DNA of 64,000 bases from Clostridia bacterium. GTDB lineage: Bacteria > Bacillota > Clostridia > Oscillospirales > Acutalibacteraceae. The position numbers and the translations under genes were made by a program. Shown one piece after another: positions 1-9,444 of this stretch (its first letter is position 1; each line of letters starts with the position of its first letter). The notes under the pieces are model-generated. The model had not been told where the DNA came from, did no database searches, and saw only the letters and a program-made list of their open reading frames with translations. The stretch covers positions 51,875 to 115,874 of the forward strand of contig CAAEIG010000050.1 of the NCBI GenBank assembly GCA_900755895.1, given 5' to 3'.

Positions 1-1480
1 AAGCAGCCCAGCCATATTCTTCCAGCAACGGACCAGCCAGAGTTTCATCATCGGCATCAATAATCACAGGATACTGGGTGCCGTAGTAGGGCGATACAAT
101 CTGGAAACCATTGTTGATAACGCCTTTCTTGTAGCGGAATTCCTCTGCAGAAGGGTACTCGTCCACTGTGATCACAGTTGCAACCTCTGCATCCGGAACA
201 CCGGGAACCTCTTCCCACTCCCAGGTAATGCCTTCAAATCCGCGTGCGCCTGCCAAGGTGCCTTCATCGGTATAGAAGTAGTCCAGCAACCGCACCAGCT
301 CCACAGGATACTCAGTGGTGGCACTGATAGCGCAAACGGCATTGGAACCAGCAGGGGGATCCAGTACCACATTTCTGTCCTCGCTGACAGAGGAGGTCAA
401 ACCTCCCACCCAAGCAAAGTTAGAGTCGTAGGAAATATCCTTACTTGCAGCCACGAAGGGAGCTGCGTCACCGAAGAAGCCCACTCGGTCTTCAGCAGCC
501 TTTGCACGGAATTCTTCGCCGGTCTGGATAAAGGATTCAGAATCCATCAGACCTTCGGAATACAGCTTGTTCATATAACGCAGGTATTCCTTATAATTCT
601 CACTAATGTCCATCAGCTGAACCTGACCGTCCACATCTTGCAGCACATAGGTAGCCTTGTTAGAGACAATACCAAAAGCGCTTAACAGGGTCTGTTCGGC
701 ATAAGTTCCGTTGGCAGCACCCACAGCAAAAGACGTACTGAAGGGAATCTCATCGTCAGGATCACCGTTGCCATTGGCATCCTCGTCCCGGAAGGCAACC
801 AGCGCATCATACAACTCATCCACAGTGGTGGGCACATCCATGCCTACATTATCCAGCCATGTTTTGTTGATAAAGCTGCGACTCACCCGAGCCAACTTAT
901 TATTGTTGTAGGTGGCCAAAGCGTAGATATTTCCATCGGGGCTTGTAATGGCTGCTGCATAGTCAGGGCTCTCCTCCATGGTAGCCTCCAAGTTGGGAGC
1001 ATACTCCATGTACTCGTTAATGGGAAGGAGATATCCATCCGAACCATATTCTGCAAAGTTTACCATGGTGTCATTTGCGTTGATAATCAGGTCGGGCAAC
1101 TCATCCGAAGCCATCATCAGAGTCAGCTGCGTCTGCCACGCATCGTCAGAGAAGGGCTGACAATCCAACTTGATTCCCAGACGCTTTTCAATCTCTTCCA
1201 CCTGCAAGGTGGCGTTCCAATCAGGAGTGGAACCCTGAGAACCTGTGACTGCAACAGTGATAACCTCATCACAAATGGGATAGTCCCCTACGGCAGTCTC
1301 GCTTGTCTCTCCCTCGTCCGTACCACTGGCAACGCTATTTTCGGTTTCGGAGCTTGTTGACGCCGAGGCACCGCTCTGATCTTCACTAGAGGTATCTGTT
1401 GCCTGACCGCAGCCGGAAACCAGCACTCCGACAGCCAGAATCATCGCAAACAACTTTGCGATTTTCGAATGCTTTTTCAT
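1..1480 (-). CDS. extracellular solute-binding lipoprotein of a sugar ABC transporter (C-terminus outside window)
   Basis: The protein would bind an oligosaccharide outside the membrane and deliver it to the two permeases encoded upstream. The start at 1480 is preceded by AGGAGG. The N-terminus is a lipoprotein signal peptide (Lys-rich, hydrophobic, lipobox LVSGC), followed by a Ser/Thr/Glu-rich linker of about 35 residues and a family 1 solute-binding fold, including a segment on acidic residues near DEDANGNGDPDDEIP that resembles the Ca-binding-like loop of LplA-type proteins. The reading frame is open to position 1, so the last part is missing. Gene order (permease, permease, binding protein) and type match LplABC/YtcQP systems. 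The substrate cannot be read from the sequence; the neighbouring AraC gene and putative glycosidase suggest a plant or host glycan fragment. Confidence 0.9.
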   Translation of the reverse strand, partial: MKKHSKIAKLFAMILAVGVLVSGCGQATDTSSEDQSGASASTSSETENSVASGTDEGETSETAVGDYPICDEVITVAVTGSQGSTPDWNATLQVEEIEKRLGIKLDCQPFSDDAWQTQLTLMMASDELPDLIINANDTMVNFAEYGSDGYLLPINEYMEYAPNLEATMEESPDYAAAITSPDGNIYALATYNNNKLARVSRSFINKTWLDNVGMDVPTTVDELYDALVAFRDEDANGNGDPDDEIPFSTSFAVGAANGTYAEQTLLSAFGIVSNKATYVLQDVDGQVQLMDISENYKEYLRYMNKLYSEGLMDSESFIQTGEEFRAKAAEDRVGFFGDAAPFVAASKDISYDSNFAWVGGLTSSVSEDRNVVLDPPAGSNAVCAISATTEYPVELVRLLDYFYTDEGTLAGARGFEGITWEWEEVPGVPDAEVATVITVDEYPSAEEFRYKKGVINNGFQIVSPYYGTQYPVIIDADDETLAGPLLEEYGWAA

Positions 1481-1531
1481 GAATGTTTCCTCCTAAATCA
1501 TTTTTACCGTATTATTTTTATTTTGGATTAC

Positions 1532-2458
1532 TTAGCCTTTAATGGAACCGATCATCACTCCTTTCGCGAAATACTTCTGCAACCATGGATATATGATCAA
1601 CATGGGCAGCGTTGAAACCACAATCAAAACATATTTTAACTGGTTCGCAGCATCCTGTTGCCGCAGCAACGCAGCTGTTTCCGATGCGTCCACTGCAGAG
1701 GACAGGGCACTGTCCACCATCTGGCTTTGAATGAGAATTTCCCGAAGGAACAGCTGCAAAGGAAACAGTTCCCGGTCTCGGAGGTAGATCATAGCGTCAA
1801 AGTATGTGTTCCAATGGCCTACTCCATAATAGAGCATCAACACAACCATAATTGGTTTTGACAGGGGCAGCACAATCTGAGTAAACATTCGGAAGTCGCT
1901 GCAACCATCCAAAGTGGCTGCTTCATGAAGCTCCCAGGGAATGGTGCTGGAGAAGAAGGTCCGGCTGACAATCAGGTTGTACACCGAGACCAAACCTGTG
2001 ATCAACAGCACCCACCGGGTGTTCACCAACCCCAGATCCCGCATATTGAGGTAAGCGGGAATCATACCGCCGCTGAAATACATTGTGATGATAAAATAGG
2101 TCATGATGATGTTGCGACCTGCCAAGTCTTTTCTAGAAAGAGCATAGGCACAGGGAATGGTTACCGCTAGATTGAGTATGGTACCTACCACAGTGTAAAA
2201 GATGGTATTGGCATAACCCAACCATATTTCCCCGTAGTCTTGAAGCTTTTTAAAGCCATCAAAGTTAATTCCAACAGGCCACAGAACCATTTTGCCTCCT
2301 GAAACCATGGTGGGATCGCTGATCGAGGCACTCAATACAAAAATCATGGGATAGAGCATGATAACAAACAGAAAAATTAGCAATGTGGAATTGATAATGA
2401 CAAATGCTCTGTCCCCTGCACTCATTTTCACGTGCCGTTTTTTCACTCTAGTACTCAC
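1532..2458 (-). CDS. carbohydrate ABC transporter permease, LplC/YtcP type
   Basis: This is an inner-membrane permease subunit of the CUT1 class with about six hydrophobic segments. The cytoplasmic EAA loop is readable as EAATLDGCSDFRMF followed by a Pro-containing stretch, where the ATPase would dock. The C-terminus ends KYFAKGVMIGSIKG, typical of LplC-like permeases. The start is a GTG at 2458, 7 bases after GGAGGG. It follows the LplB-type permease by 14 bases and precedes the binding protein, so the three are one transcription unit. No ATPase gene is present in the window; these transporters generally share a MsmX-type ATPase encoded elsewhere (family knowledge). Confidence 0.92.
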   Translation of the reverse strand: MSTRVKKRHVKMSAGDRAFVIINSTLLIFLFVIMLYPMIFVLSASISDPTMVSGGKMVLWPVGINFDGFKKLQDYGEIWLGYANTIFYTVVGTILNLAVTIPCAYALSRKDLAGRNIIMTYFIITMYFSGGMIPAYLNMRDLGLVNTRWVLLITGLVSVYNLIVSRTFFSSTIPWELHEAATLDGCSDFRMFTQIVLPLSKPIMVVLMLYYGVGHWNTYFDAMIYLRDRELFPLQLFLREILIQSQMVDSALSSAVDASETAALLRQQDAANQLKYVLIVVSTLPMLIIYPWLQKYFAKGVMIGSIKG

Positions 2459-2472
2459 CTATTTTCCCTCCT

Positions 2473-3405
2473 TTACCACAGACTCACTTCACTGAACCTG
2501 CGAGAAATCATGTTGGCAACAATTAAAATGATGGAGTTGATTACCGAGTTAAACAACCCAGCAGCAGTGGAAAATGAGAAGTCCTGGTTTTCCAATCCCA
2601 TCTTATACACATAGGTGGAAATCACCTCGGAACCTGTCAAATTCGTGGTATTTTGCAGCAAATACACCTTTTCATATCCCACGTTTAACAGGGAACCGCA
2701 GTTGAGGATAAACAGGATAATGATTGTGGGAACCAACACAGGAAAATTGATGTAAATAATTCTCTGAAAACGACCCGCACCATCGATCTCCGCAGCCTCC
2801 AACAAAGACTGATCCACACCGGACAACGCCGCAAAGTAGATAATGGCTCCCCATCCCGAACCTTGCCAGATTCCGCTGATGACATACACCCATTTGAACA
2901 TTCCGGAGTCCTGCATAAAATAGACCGGCTCAAAGCCCAGCGCCTGAATAAACGTATTGATGATACCTGTACTGGGATTCAAGAACATGGTAATCATGCC
3001 ACAGATAACCACCGTAGAGATGAAATAGGGCGCATAAGAAACAGTTTGAAACAGCCGCTTAACTCGCTCTTTCTTGATTTCATTTACCATCAGTGCTAGA
3101 ATAATGGGAATAGGAAAGCTGAGAATAAGACTCAACACACTGATCGTAATGGTGTTTTTCAAAATAATGGGAAACCAATAGGAATTGAAAAAACGCTCAA
3201 AATTGTCAAAGCCAACCCATTCACTACCCAAAATACCCTTCCGTAAACTATAATCCTTGAAGGCGATAATCACGCCATACATGGGTTTATAGGCAAATAG
3301 AAAAATGTAGACAACTGCGGGCAGGGTCATAACATAAAGCTGCCAATGTCGAAGCGCTTTTCTGAATCTTCCGAAAGAAGACGAAGGCTTTTTCACATTT
3401 TGCAT
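2473..3405 (-). CDS. sugar ABC transporter permease, LplB type
   Basis: This is the first gene of the minus-strand transporter operon. The protein has a charged N-terminus, six predicted membrane helices (first near YVMTLPAVVYIFLFAYKPM) and an EAA loop EAAEIDGAGRFQRI, and it ends with the RRFSEVSLW tail common in LplB-like permeases. At 310 residues the length is normal. The ATG at 3405 has AAAGGAGGAAACAGT in front. It pairs with the LplC-type permease to form the membrane channel. It is divergent from the AraC gene starting at 3531, so that regulator probably controls it through the 125-base gap. Confidence 0.92.
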   Translation of the reverse strand: MQNVKKPSSSFGRFRKALRHWQLYVMTLPAVVYIFLFAYKPMYGVIIAFKDYSLRKGILGSEWVGFDNFERFFNSYWFPIILKNTITISVLSLILSFPIPIILALMVNEIKKERVKRLFQTVSYAPYFISTVVICGMITMFLNPSTGIINTFIQALGFEPVYFMQDSGMFKWVYVISGIWQGSGWGAIIYFAALSGVDQSLLEAAEIDGAGRFQRIIYINFPVLVPTIIILFILNCGSLLNVGYEKVYLLQNTTNLTGSEVISTYVYKMGLENQDFSFSTAAGLFNSVINSIILIVANMISRRFSEVSLW

Positions 3406-3530
3406 ACTGTTTCCTCCTTTTTATACACTGTTAAAGCTGTGGCACTCCACATATCCCGCAAGTGATTTTTGTTTCTATTTCCCCTTAACAAAAACGTGTA
3501 ATTTAACATTTCTGAAAAGGAAAACATCTC

Positions 3531-4400
3531 ATGACAAACGTCACATTTACAAAAATCTCTCCCTTTGTAAGATATATCCACTCTGTCTGCGTGCCAGCGG
3601 AGATTCTCCAGGGCTGGGTCTGCGGGTACGAATGCCGCCTCTTTTATGGAATCAGCGGGAGATCCAAGGTAGAACTGGAAGATAACATCTACATTTTAGA
3701 GCGGGGAAGCTTGTTGCTGCTCCCTCCGGGAACCAAGTATCGCCTAGATACAGGCGAAGCAAGTCCCCAATCTCAAATGATCGCAATCAACTTTGATTAC
3801 TTCAACGACCACTCAGATAAAACCGTTCCGATCCCACCTGAAAATCCAGATTTTTTTCAACCTGCTAAAATTTTGGGAAACACCCGCTTTTCCGATGTTG
3901 AATCTTTAAATACCCCACAGATTATCGAAAATATCCATTCCCTAGAAAATGATTTTTTAGAAATGGAACGGGAGTTTAACGAACAGATCAATTTCTTCTC
4001 AAGCTTCTTGTCCGCAAAAATGTATCAGATTCTAGTAGTCATTGTCCGTCGTCTGACACAGTTTAATGAGCATGATACCAACGCCCAACGGGAAACTGTC
4101 AACGAGATCATTCAGTATATTCACGATCACTACAACTGTCCGTTAAAAAATTCCGTGATCGGGGATGTCTTTAACTACCACCCCAATTACATCAACAACC
4201 TGATTACCAAATACACTGGACGTTCCCTGCACCAATATCTCATTGATATCCGAATCAACAAGGCTATTGGCTTGCTGGAAACCACTGACAAGAAAATCCA
4301 TGAGATTGCGATTGAGGTAGGTTTTTCCGATGCAACTCACTTCTCCCGCACTTTTCGAAAATTTACCGGCCGTTCTCCTAGCGATTATCGCCGTGTTTAA
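3531..4400 (+). CDS. AraC-family transcriptional regulator
   Basis: This is a cytoplasmic DNA-binding regulator. The N-terminal half (about residues 1-150) has a cupin-like sugar-sensing pattern (ERGSLLLLPPGTKYRL). The C-terminal 100 residues carry two helix-turn-helix motifs, with the family signature visible at IHEIAIEVGFSDATHFSRTF. It is divergent from the transporter operon and converges with the putative glycosidase gene; the two reading frames overlap tail to tail by 23 bases. By position it is the likely regulator of both. The ATG start has only a weak AAGGAAA site. Its ligand is unknown. Confidence 0.92.
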   Translation: MTNVTFTKISPFVRYIHSVCVPAEILQGWVCGYECRLFYGISGRSKVELEDNIYILERGSLLLLPPGTKYRLDTGEASPQSQMIAINFDYFNDHSDKTVPIPPENPDFFQPAKILGNTRFSDVESLNTPQIIENIHSLENDFLEMEREFNEQINFFSSFLSAKMYQILVVIVRRLTQFNEHDTNAQRETVNEIIQYIHDHYNCPLKNSVIGDVFNYHPNYINNLITKYTGRSLHQYLIDIRINKAIGLLETTDKKIHEIAIEVGFSDATHFSRTFRKFTGRSPSDYRRV

Positions 4401-6810
4401 CCAGTTCGTGTCTAGAGGGCATGGAAAGGGTCAGCTTTCCGGTCACATTACGCATCTCGTAATAGCGATGTCCTCCCTCTTGTTTCCACTGACCCTCCAA
4501 AGAATCTCCCACAAAATAGGGATAGGAAGAGTTGAGAAGCACTTGGATGTCCTCTCCGCAGTAATCCTCTGGGAAGAATCGCACCACAGCCTCCTGCAGT
4601 CCTTCCACCTCGATCCTGCGCCGGATCTGATAACTGATTGGCGGAATCTCTTTACAGGAGACCTTTCCGCTCTTCTGCTCCACAAACACTCGGCACTCTC
4701 GGTGCTCTGCTCTAGGCAAACGGTATGTGGAGAACCCGTCATGCAAAATGGTCTCATACCCTATGAGCAAAGGTGCGCCCAAGGGAAATTTCAGTTGAAG
4801 CTCCGAGGTGCAATCCTTTGAATAGGATGAGAAAAAGTAACCGTGATCATGGCGGTGTACTGTGAAAACCGGTGTTTTTTCATTGGGTTCCATTATGGAA
4901 AATTGGATCTGATAACCCAGGTGGCCCAAAGCACAGCGCAAAAGCACCTCTGCTGGATAAAATTCTCCCGCATCGTCAGGCTGCAAAATGTGCTGACCCT
5001 GTTGAAAATGGGAGGAACAAGTGCCTCGCACCCAGGCTATATTTCCATTGACTGTTCCAAGGATATATTCCCCAGCAGATGCCAACACCACTACATTGCT
5101 TTCTGGTATTTTTCCCGTGTGGATGGCACCGCCACTTGTGATCTCTCGATGATTAAGAACACGGCTATACACACCCTGAGAAATCACATCCTGCTCAGGA
5201 GCTTCAATCCTCATCTGACCACTGGCTCCCTCTGCCAAGAGGGTGACTCCCAGTTGACGCCGAAGCTCTTCACTAGCTCTTTCCACATTTCCATAAAAGA
5301 GGATTTTTCCGCCTTCGGCAGCATAGGCCAACAGTTGTTTTTCCAATTCTGTACCGCCATCGGGAACTGGGGTAAGCAGTACGCTGGATTGGAACCTCGT
5401 TTGCTTTTCCGGCAATCCTACAAACGTATCTGTAGAAATTACAGTGTTAATGGGACAGCCCCGATTGATTGCTCCTCGGATGAACCAATCCTCAAAATAC
5501 ATATCCAAAATGTCCTGATGAGACGCTCTCTGGTGGTACTCTTCAAAGGGGTATACCCACACCACCGGAGAGGGTGCATCGGGCTTTTCTTTTTTTGCCC
5601 GCACCAAATGGGGAAGAGGCTCATTGACACAAGCATCCGGCATGTCTCCATAGGAATTGTCAATGGATAATATCGACAAGTGACTTGGCGAGACCAAATC
5701 CCCCTCCTCATCTATCCGGACCACCGCCATGGGCATATAGATATCGTGAGGTTGGCCTTCATACCGGTCATACCAGGGAGAATTCACCCACCAAGGATCG
5801 TGGATATAGTATCGAAACAGATAATCCTTGTGAGGGATTTTCGCAATACGAGACATATAACCCATTAACTCCAGGCCAAAATCTCCGTCAAGTGCTGCCC
5901 AAGGAGAATTGGGCGGCGGGAGAATTCCGTAGTTTCCCTCATAAATGCTCTTCAAGGGAACACCATCGGTGGCCAGATCTATGGCTGTAGAAAGATTGGT
6001 GCCTCTAGTTTCCAAGGGCAGTTCCGGACATTCTGCCCGGAAATACTCCCAGAATTTTAAGATGTTTTCTTTTGTGGACTCCAACTGAGTTTCGTCAAAG
6101 GTCGTCCCATCAAAGATCGCCCCTGTCGTCCCCCAAGTCTCACTTCCAAAGCCAAACCCGTTGGAAAGCCACAAATAATCAAACCCCATATCTTGGCAGA
6201 ATATTTTTACCTGCCGTCCCAGGAATGTGCCAAAAGGCAATTTATCCGGGATTCCATCGGGAAAACCAGCATAGCTATGGCTATCGGCATTCAAGACAGA
6301 GTAACAACAAACCATGCTGTTGATTCCCATGCTGACACCACGGCAAATTTCTGGATGCCGGTGGTATTTGAAATCGGATTTAGCGAATTCAGGACCAGGA
6401 TCAAAAGTTTCTCCTACCTGAATCTCCTTTCCCAAAACCTTACGGCCTGCCGCTTTGAGTGCCGCAACAATGCGTCGCAGATCGCCATAGGTCATCTTGG
6501 GAGGGTTCTCTTGATACAAGTAGTTTCGAGTGTGAAGTCCCAGCCCGTCTGGATCCTTTTCACGATCCCAAGCTATCCGAGGATTTGCACCACCGATATA
6601 CTTGGCCCACTCCAGTTCTCCGTTCAAGTTCCCTTGATACTCCAGAATCTCTGATCCATCAGCAGTCCACAGCAGTACAGCAACCTGCTTCGCTGATTTT
6701 AGCAAAGGCAACCATTGTTCAAACAGATGCTCTGAAACACTTTTGATGGTTTCATCGTCCGTCCTTTTGTAAGGTTTTAAACTCATCTCCAAACAAATAC
6801 GATGGTACAT
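4378..6810 (-). CDS. large putative glycoside hydrolase, GH42-like layout, unassigned family
   Basis: I do not recognise a named family. The 810-residue protein lacks a signal peptide, so it is probably cytoplasmic. Residues about 1-440 read as a TIM-barrel hydrolase: aromatic-rich loops, a segment with FDYLWLSNGFGFGSETWG, and acidic residues in LPLETRGTNLS and SIYEGNYGIL. Residues about 440-560 (DTFVGLPEKQ, LLAYAAEGGKILFYG) resemble the Rossmann-like trimerisation domain of GH42 beta-galactosidases. The rest looks like beta-sandwich. It probably cleaves the oligosaccharide imported by the adjacent transporter, by context only. A consensus-like promoter lies about 170 bases upstream. The start has GGAGGAGTTAG ahead of it. 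Confidence 0.6.
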   Translation of the reverse strand: MYHRICLEMSLKPYKRTDDETIKSVSEHLFEQWLPLLKSAKQVAVLLWTADGSEILEYQGNLNGELEWAKYIGGANPRIAWDREKDPDGLGLHTRNYLYQENPPKMTYGDLRRIVAALKAAGRKVLGKEIQVGETFDPGPEFAKSDFKYHRHPEICRGVSMGINSMVCCYSVLNADSHSYAGFPDGIPDKLPFGTFLGRQVKIFCQDMGFDYLWLSNGFGFGSETWGTTGAIFDGTTFDETQLESTKENILKFWEYFRAECPELPLETRGTNLSTAIDLATDGVPLKSIYEGNYGILPPPNSPWAALDGDFGLELMGYMSRIAKIPHKDYLFRYYIHDPWWVNSPWYDRYEGQPHDIYMPMAVVRIDEEGDLVSPSHLSILSIDNSYGDMPDACVNEPLPHLVRAKKEKPDAPSPVVWVYPFEEYHQRASHQDILDMYFEDWFIRGAINRGCPINTVISTDTFVGLPEKQTRFQSSVLLTPVPDGGTELEKQLLAYAAEGGKILFYGNVERASEELRRQLGVTLLAEGASGQMRIEAPEQDVISQGVYSRVLNHREITSGGAIHTGKIPESNVVVLASAGEYILGTVNGNIAWVRGTCSSHFQQGQHILQPDDAGEFYPAEVLLRCALGHLGYQIQFSIMEPNEKTPVFTVHRHDHGYFFSSYSKDCTSELQLKFPLGAPLLIGYETILHDGFSTYRLPRAEHRECRVFVEQKSGKVSCKEIPPISYQIRRRIEVEGLQEAVVRFFPEDYCGEDIQVLLNSSYPYFVGDSLEGQWKQEGGHRYYEMRNVTGKLTLSMPSRHELVKHGDNR

Positions 6811-7173
6811 CTAACTCCTCCTTTATATAAGAGCAAGCCCTCTTTGTTTACGGCTTTTGAATTCTCTTTGTAAAATTCAAAAGTCTTTTTTGTTTACCCC
6901 GCCTTAGCCGAAGACACCAGAAACGTATAAATCAAATGGTTTTGCAAGGGGTTTTTTGTTCAATGTTTTCAGCTAGCGTTTTTATTGTACAAAAATGGAA
7001 TTGTCACAGCAATGGAAAAAGTGAATATTGTCTTGTAGTTTTTAAAGAACGCGCTGATTTATTTTGATAAATCTTTATTTGTGACAAGAAGATATTCGCT
7101 TTTTGCATTGAACCTTCCCCGGTCATTCTCCTATAATTCATGTAAAACATTTTCCAAAAAGGGGAAGATTTGC
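6811..7173. other. AT-rich divergent regulatory region
   Basis: There is no credible coding sequence in the roughly 360 bases between two divergent genes. It contains a minus-strand promoter (6984-7012), a perfect 10-bp inverted repeat around 6854-6883 followed on the plus strand by a T-run, and the motif TTTGTTTAC twice (near 6843 and 6889), flanking that palindrome. The repeats could be regulator-binding sites or a leader structure; no regulator can be assigned from sequence alone. Confidence 0.5.
6984..7012 (-). promoter_or_regulatory. sigma-A type promoter for the putative glycosidase gene
   Basis: On the minus strand, TTGCTG and TACAAT are separated by exactly 17 bases. The predicted transcript would start near 6977 and carry a leader of about 165 bases that includes the 6854-6883 inverted repeat. 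Confidence 0.5.
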
Positions 7174-7833
7174 TTGAGTTTTAAACAGTCGTACTTGTCT
7201 GACCTGACCCAAAGAATGGAAAAACCATTTCCGGAAAATCAGCTTATCAATATCGTGATCCATGGACACAGCCAAACCTGTGGCTATACCACTGGCCATG
7301 TCATTGATCCTTTTTCCGCCTATCCTCATCAATTGAAAAAACTGCTCCATCACCGATTTCCTTTCGCGACCTTTAATATGATTGTAACGGGCATTGGCGG
7401 AGAAAATTCGATCCGTGGTGCGCAGCGGCTGGAAAGTGATGTCCTCTGCCACAAACCGGATCTTGTCACCATTGACTATGCCTTAAACGACCGTTATGCC
7501 GACCTGGACGAAGTAAAATCGTCGTGGGATAAAATGGTCTCACAGTTGTGCCAGAAGGGGATCCCTGTCATTCTCCTTACCCCTACCCTGGACATTCCCG
7601 CAGCCTATGTGCCTAGTGAGATGGAAAAAATCAAACAGCTTGATGAAATGATTCACCTTGTAGGAGCAAGTCACCAGGTGGCAGTAGCAGAGGTGTTTCA
7701 AACATGGACCAACTATTTAAAATTGAACGGCCGTGTGGAAGACCTGCTTTGCGGAGTAAACCACGCTTCTGAGCTAGGACACAAACTGACAGCCATGGAG
7801 TTAAACTCCTGGTTTCCGTATCCAAGCTATTAA
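7174..7833 (+). CDS. SGNH/GDSL-family esterase-like hydrolase
   Basis: The SGNH blocks are recognisable: block I IHGHSQTCG near the N-terminus (nucleophile Ser in GHSQ), the glycine block in TGIGGENS, the Asn block in YALND, and a C-terminal GVNHASE with the catalytic His. Such enzymes remove acetyl or other acyl groups from sugars. There is no signal peptide, so it would act on imported material. I chose the TTG at 7174 because AAGGGGAAG sits 6 bases upstream; a GTG at 7081 would extend the frame by 31 residues but has no ribosome binding site and adds no conserved sequence. It is followed after 38 bases by the isomerase-like gene, in one likely operon. Confidence 0.75.
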   Translation: MSFKQSYLSDLTQRMEKPFPENQLINIVIHGHSQTCGYTTGHVIDPFSAYPHQLKKLLHHRFPFATFNMIVTGIGGENSIRGAQRLESDVLCHKPDLVTIDYALNDRYADLDEVKSSWDKMVSQLCQKGIPVILLTPTLDIPAAYVPSEMEKIKQLDEMIHLVGASHQVAVAEVFQTWTNYLKLNGRVEDLLCGVNHASELGHKLTAMELNSWFPYPSY

Positions 7834-7871
7834 ACGAACATAAACAATTGTTAAAAAAGGAGAATTCAAAC

Positions 7872-9329
7872 ATGATTACCAGAAAAAAAGAGCTTACAGC
7901 CCGGGTGGGAATTTTCGCCGTGGGCCATAACACCTATTGGGGGCAGTTCGACGGATTATATGATACCCTGATGGGCTATCATCAAACATTTGCTAATCTT
8001 GTTGCGAGCAATCCCGTGGAAGTGATTGACTATGGCATGGTGGACGATGGTGAAAAAGCCGTACAAGCAGTAAAGAAAATGGCCGAGGACCATTTGGATA
8101 TTCTTTTCTGCAACATGGTCACCTACGCCACTTCCACCACCTTTGCCCCCATTGTACGAAATGCTGGCCTCCCCATTGTTCTGGTGGGTCTTCAACCCCG
8201 GAATGCTCTGGATTATTCACAGGCCAACACTCGGATGCAGTTGGAAAACGATAGTATTTGTGCCATTCCTGAGTTTACTGGCGTGGCTGTCAGGATGGGG
8301 AAAAAGGTTAACGACGTAATCCTAGGCACTTTAAAAGGCGATCCGGACGTTCAAAAGCAAATTTCAGAATGGTGCCATATCGCCCACGTCCTTCACAGCT
8401 TGAAGTATGCTAGAATTGGTTTGATGGGCCATGTGATGGAAGCCATGTACGATATGCACGCAGATCCCACCAACCTGTCCAAAACCTTTGGCATTCACGT
8501 TCCGTTAATTGAAGTAGATGAAATTGTCTCTCAGTATCAACAAGTGACGGAAGAAGAAACCAAAAAGTACATTCAGATTATCCAGTCCGAATTTGATATG
8601 CCAAATCCAGTCTCCGACCCCCTGACAGAAAAACTGACAGAAGAGGACCTGCGGGAGGCAGCCAGAACAGCCGCTGCTCTGGAACACTTTGTGGAGAAAA
8701 ACCACCTTACCGGCCTAGCATACTATTACGAAGGACAACCTGGCAGTCTCACTCAGCATGTGGTGTCCTCTCTGATCGTTGGCAATTCTCTACTGATTGC
8801 TGAGGGGTTTCCCATGTGTGGAGAGTATGACATCAAAACCTGCATCGCTATGCTCATTATGGATCGATTGGGAATCGGCGGCAGTTTTGCGGAATTTCAC
8901 CCCTTTGACTTTGACGAAAACTTTATCCTAGTTGGTCACGACGGTCCACATCACCTGCAAATTGCCGATGGAAAACCCATCCTCCGCAGTCTCAAAAAGT
9001 ATCACGGCAAACCTGGCAAGGGCGCCTCTGTGGAATTCAAACTGAAAGAGGGACCCATCACCATTATGGGAATCACTCAAAACGAGCGAGGCGAGTACAA
9101 ATTTGTCATTGGCGAAGGGTACTCAGAAAAAGGAGCCATTCCGCCCACGGGCAACACCAACACCCGTGGCTTCTTCCAACCCACTACCAAGGACTTTATT
9201 AAAAAATGGGTGATGGCCGGCCCCACCCATCATTATGCTTTGGGAATTGGCCACCACGCTCAAACCATTGCTAAGCTTGCAGAAATCTTGGGCGTAGAGT
9301 ATGATATTGTAGGAGAAATTCAACATTGA
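7872..9329 (+). CDS. L-arabinose/L-fucose isomerase-family protein
   Basis: The 485-residue protein matches the AraA/FucI superfamily: the N-terminus VGIFAVGHNTYWGQFDGL, a Rossmann-like first domain with CNMVTYATS, and the metal/substrate region CGEYDIKTCIAMLIMD, then GSFAEFHPFDF and VGHDGPHHL, and the C-terminal THHYALGIGHHA. Glu and His residues expected for Mn-dependent aldose-ketose isomerisation are retained. Proteins of this branch are usually annotated as arabinose or fucose isomerases without proof, so the sugar is uncertain. The start is the ATG at 7872, with AAGGAGA 8 bases upstream. It lies between an esterase and an ADP-ribosylglycohydrolase-like gene; no kinase partner is in the window. 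Confidence 0.82.
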   Translation: MITRKKELTARVGIFAVGHNTYWGQFDGLYDTLMGYHQTFANLVASNPVEVIDYGMVDDGEKAVQAVKKMAEDHLDILFCNMVTYATSTTFAPIVRNAGLPIVLVGLQPRNALDYSQANTRMQLENDSICAIPEFTGVAVRMGKKVNDVILGTLKGDPDVQKQISEWCHIAHVLHSLKYARIGLMGHVMEAMYDMHADPTNLSKTFGIHVPLIEVDEIVSQYQQVTEEETKKYIQIIQSEFDMPNPVSDPLTEKLTEEDLREAARTAAALEHFVEKNHLTGLAYYYEGQPGSLTQHVVSSLIVGNSLLIAEGFPMCGEYDIKTCIAMLIMDRLGIGGSFAEFHPFDFDENFILVGHDGPHHLQIADGKPILRSLKKYHGKPGKGASVEFKLKEGPITIMGITQNERGEYKFVIGEGYSEKGAIPPTGNTNTRGFFQPTTKDFIKKWVMAGPTHHYALGIGHHAQTIAKLAEILGVEYDIVGEIQH

Positions 9330-9444
9330 CAAAGGGCCTAACTTTCACAATTTTGGGGAGGAAACCTGCTGAGGTCAGCTGATTTCTTCATTATATGGAA
9401 AGTTCTTTTTGTCTTCTGCATTTAGAAAGGTGGGAACCAAGCTA

